The notes under the pieces: model-generated | The model's database searches: none | What the model was told of the DNA's origin: nothing | What the model saw: only the letters and a program-made list of their open reading frames with translations | In this document: piece after piece, positions 8,771 through 11,537 of the stretch | How positions within the stretch are numbered: the first letter of the stretch is position 1 | Layout: every line of letters starts with the position of its first letter | Source of the DNA: Calycina herbarum | Taxonomy: Eukaryota > Ascomycota > Leotiomycetes > Helotiales > Pezizellaceae | Reading direction: 5' to 3' | Length of the DNA: 11,537 nt | Assembly (NCBI GenBank): GCA_001414485.1 | Contig: LLEY01000370.1 | Location: 1 to 11,537 of the forward strand | Program-made: the position numbers and the translations under genes

Positions 8771-8977
8771 ATACGCCACAAAACGCCACTTCCGTAAACG
8801 GAATACGTATGCGGAAGTATATGTAATTAATATACAAAACTTAACGCGTTGCTCTAGAGTGCTCTAGACACATCAGAACCACGAGGTCACGTGATATTCT
8901 GACTAAGCTTAACTTTTAGGTCTATATACACTTAAGCACTTATGTCTAAGTATACTAGATACTAATATATTATTATA
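8771..8977 (-). repeat. Segment q of the repeat module
   Basis: These 207 bp are identical, as far as I can read, to the reverse complement of 11094-11300. Contents include TTCCGTAAACGGAA (6-bp stem hairpin, 8790-8803), a doubled GCTCTAGA near 8850, a CACGTG E-box-like palindrome in GAGGTCACGTGATATTCTG, and an AT-rich inner end ACTAATATATTATTATA. No gene is seen. Confidence 0.9.
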
Positions 8978-11093
8978 TTTATTAATCTAGTTTCGTAAAT
9001 CGTACTACTTTGTCTAACTTATCTTATAAGTATTAGCTAGGTAGTAGTAGATAAGCGTTCTTAACTATAGTATAATTTACTTCTTAGTAATTAATATATA
9101 CTCTTCTCTCTAAGTTGTCTTTCTTCTTAATAATAAGTATATTTAAGGTAATTAGTAACTTAGATTTCCTAATATATCTCTTCTTAATACCTTCTCTTAT
9201 ATAACTTTCTATTCTCTAAAGGCTTTTCTAGTTATATAATCGAAGCTTCTACTTTAAGAGGTAATAACCCTCTTTTAATTTAATCTTATAATCTTATAAG
9301 CAATGTTTTAGTAAGGCTTATAAGTCTTCTAGGTTTTTAAACAAAGCCTTAAATTCTCTATACTATATAAGTATTTCGTTATTAGCTGTTCTACTAACCT
9401 ATAGAGGACCTTAGACAAGGTGTTCTAGTGTCTTAGAAGAGGTAACGCTAACCTTGTTCTAGCTTTTAAGTTATAAATATAAACCTATATATTTATATTA
9501 ACTAAAGGTTATTATTCTAGCCTTCTAATTAATTTCTAGATTATGTTCTTAAATCTATAGTATACTAAGTATTACTTTCTTACTCTCTATTTTAATAATA
9601 TTAAATTATATATTTAAATAATATCCTTCGATATTAACTTTTATTAGAATAGTTTACTAATTAATAATCCTATTTTAGTATATAATATCTGTTCTATTAA
9701 CTACTCCTAAGCGATATAGTCTTATTCCTTTAATTAGAACGTTTAGCTCCTTTTAAGCTATTAGGGAAATAAAGTTACTTATTACTCCTAAGTCTATTAT
9801 AACTTATAACTTTTTTCCTTATATTTCTATAGTTATTACTAACTGTCTTTCTCTTAAAGTAGTGTTTAACTTTGTTTTAATATATTAGACTTTAAAAGAT
9901 CGATTTTCTCGATTATAGTTCTTTCTTTTCTTATTCTTATACTATAGAAAGAATTTTACTCTTTCTTTATTAGTATATACTACCTTATATACTAATCTAT
10001 ATTCTATAATTCCTATAGTCTTAGTAATTCCTCTTATAAATTGTTTTAGTAATTATCTATAATTATATTAGATCTATTTATAACTAGTTTCTAAAATAGC
10101 TTTTATAAACTATAGTTCTCTTATATATAGATAGTCTAAAGTAGCTTTAAGTATACTTATTTCCGACTTTATATATTAAACTCTAAATATATAGTCTCTT
10201 GTATTCTTCTCTCTAACTACCTAAGTTTAAGACTAAGGAAATAATACTACTTCTTCTTTATCTAATAATACTACTTCGTATATCTAATAATATTCTACTA
10301 TTCTAGTAGGTTCTAGTAATATTTCTTTAAACTGTTTTTATAATAACTAATCTAAGGTTAGACTTAGTTTATATCGTATCTATTATACTATTGTTTCTTA
10401 AACTGTTTCTATAAACTATAGTTCTCTAGTTAATAGATAGTAAGTTTCTTCTAGTTCCGTTTTAGTCTATCTAGTTATATTAAGCTCTCTTCGCTCCTAG
10501 AATAGTATACTAAACAGTTATTATAAGCTATATTTTCTAAATACTAGTCTATTATTTCTAATTAACGTAACTACGATATATTATTTAAATTCTTCTAATA
10601 TAATATTTTTAAGTAGTATTCTAAGAAAAGGGGTTTTAATTTATCCTTTGAATCTCGTTAGTACCTACTATATCTATATACTAGTTTCTTCTAAAATATC
10701 GTATATTCTCTATATATCCTCTACTTTAGAGTAACTAGGTTTTTTAATCGGTTATTACTTATATTCTAGTTCTTTTCTCTTAATAGTTTCTCGCTTAGTA
10801 ATTAAGCTAACTAGAGTTATTATTTTAAGGTTATTTCTTATAACTATATATATTATTAAGATAGTTAGGTTTACTCTCTATATAGTATAAGGACTCTAGA
10901 AGTCTAGCTTCTAGTTATTGATATATACCTATTAATTTCCTTATTTAAATATCTTAAGAAAGACCTAAGTTTCTCTAACTTTAGAGTCTTTATTCTTAAT
11001 CTCTTCTTCTAAACTAGAAGATAAATCTGATATTTTTAATAAGCTAGTTAATAGTAGTAATTCGTATTATATTTAAAGATATTACTTAGATAC
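8978..11093 (-). mobile_element. Inverted partial copy of the gypsy element (linker, protease, early RT)
   Basis: Its reverse complement aligns end to end with about 4154-6273 of the first copy, stopping just after RT motif A (FIKLD equivalent). Sampled stretches are roughly 90% alike or better, with many differences of the C/T or G/A type expected from RIP. It lacks gag, the pogo insertion site, most of RT, integrase and LTRs. One informative difference: it lacks a 5-bp insertion found at about 5420 in the first copy, so its linker and protease share one frame. It is full of stops and inactive. Both ends coincide with the inner ends of inverted q segments. Confidence 0.9.
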
Positions 11094-11537
11094 TATAATA
11101 ATATATTAGTATCTAGTATACTTAGACATAAGTGCTTAAGTGTATATAGACCTAAAAGTTAAGCTTAGTCAGAATATCACGTGACCTCGTGGTTCTGATG
11201 TGTCTAGAGCACTCTAGAGCAACGCGTTAAGTTTTGTATATTAATTACATATACTTCCGCATACGTATTCCGTTTACGGAAGTGGCGTTTTGTGGCGTAT
11301 ACCGCATGCGTATTCCGCATACGTATATACAAAGAGTCCTTTGTACACCGCATGCGTATTCCGAATGCGTATATACAAAGAGTCCTTTGTACACCGCATA
11401 CGTATTCCGTATACGTATATACAAAGAGTCCTTTGTACACCGCATACGTATTCCGTATACGTATATACAAAGAGTCCTTTGTACACCGCATACGTATTCC
11501 GAATGCGTATATACAAAGAGTCCTTTGTACACCGCAT
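11094..11537 (+). repeat. Partial repeat module, plus orientation (q then array)
   Basis: Segment q (11094-11300) leads into at least five 46-bp units. Positions 11094-11440 are the inverted partner of 8631-8977. The window ends inside the array, so the p segment predicted to follow is not visible. Confidence 0.9.
11301..11537 (+). repeat. 46-bp minisatellite array, right copy
   Basis: The core CAAAGAGTCC begins at 11330, 11376, 11422, 11468 and 11514, exactly 46 bp apart, in the same orientation as the left array. It has more units than the middle copy's three, so copy number varies between modules. Three overlapping minus-strand open frames of 87-95 codons cover it in different frames. They are by-products of a stop-free unit, not genes. 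Confidence 0.95.

Larger units (their letters stand above)
8479..8977 (-). repeat. Complete repeat module, minus orientation (q-array-p)
   Basis: Read on the minus strand, it runs from q (8977 to 8771), through three 46-bp units (8770-8631), to p (8630-8479), 499 bp in all. The p part matches 255-111 and the q part matches 11094-11300, each inverted, so this is the only copy whose two ends are visible. Positions in q and array pair with the right copy by the constant sum 20071, with no indels over 347 bp. It joins gypsy integrase on one side and an inverted gypsy RT fragment on the other. I see no terminal inverted repeats of its own and no ORF with coding character. Confidence 0.85.

Noticed and set aside
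8530..8867. Several overlapping open frames of 72-94 codons on both strands
   Set aside because: They lie in the microsatellite and 46-bp array, occur in multiple frames at once, and translate to repeats with a 46-residue period. This is a property of a stop-free unit, not coding.
8479..8977. Module as the 3' LTR of the gypsy element
   Set aside because: It does not match the putative 5' LTR at 537-1032. Its copies flank the gypsy DNA in inverted rather than direct orientation, and it interrupts the integrase frame.
11204..11537. Three minus-strand open frames of 87-95 codons
   Set aside because: They are different frames through the same minisatellite and show no domain, start context or frame preference.
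11301..11537. Possible CRISPR array
   Set aside because: The 46-bp units abut directly with no unique spacers, there are no cas genes, and the context is fungal transposons.

Overview
The window looks like repeat-rich, gene-free DNA from a filamentous ascomycete (Pezizomycotina). The main evidence is the mutation pattern of its transposon coding regions. Their reading frames persist over kilobases, yet they are full of TAA and TAG codons at places where the protein families need CAA, CAG or TGG, and CA/TG dinucleotides have largely become TA. This is the signature of repeat-induced point mutation (RIP). I see no intact cellular gene, tRNA, rRNA or CRISPR array.

Layout. (1) 1-255: a 46-bp minisatellite array, then a hairpin, a CA microsatellite and a short unique segment. 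(2) 256-536: AT-rich to mixed DNA with no recognisable gene. (3) 537-8478: a heavily RIPped Ty3/gypsy retrotransposon. It has a putative 5' LTR (537-1032), gag (from about 1144), an unusually long gag-protease linker (4089-5404) holding a tandem ~100-residue duplication, then protease, reverse transcriptase, RNase H and integrase. It ends inside the integrase C-terminal region and has no 3' LTR. (4) 2226-4086: a nested pogo/Fot1-like DNA transposon in gag, with perfect 48-bp terminal inverted repeats, a TA target duplication and one frame-intact DD35D transposase pseudogene on the minus strand. (5) 8479-8977: a repeat module on the reverse strand. (6) 8978-11093: an inverted, diverged second copy of the gypsy linker-protease-early RT region. 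(7) 11094-11537: the module again, on the plus strand.

The most unusual structure is this module, read as q (207 bp), then 46-bp array, then p (hairpin, CA microsatellite, unique end). It is complete only at 8479-8977, and cut by the window edge at both ends. It occurs plus, minus, plus, so each gypsy-derived block lies between inverted copies. The q segment is identical in its two copies as far as I can read, and the module keeps its CA/TG dinucleotides, while the gypsy DNA it abuts is strongly mutated. This resembles a foldback-like or rearrangement-prone repeat that moved or was homogenised after the gypsy copies were mutated. The direction of events is inference.

All coding features here are relics. 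In the gypsy pol and the transposase, catalytic residues are visibly replaced (D to N, E to K, C or H to Y), so neither can be active. Coordinates of family motifs were worked out by hand from frame translations; LTR and domain borders are approximate.
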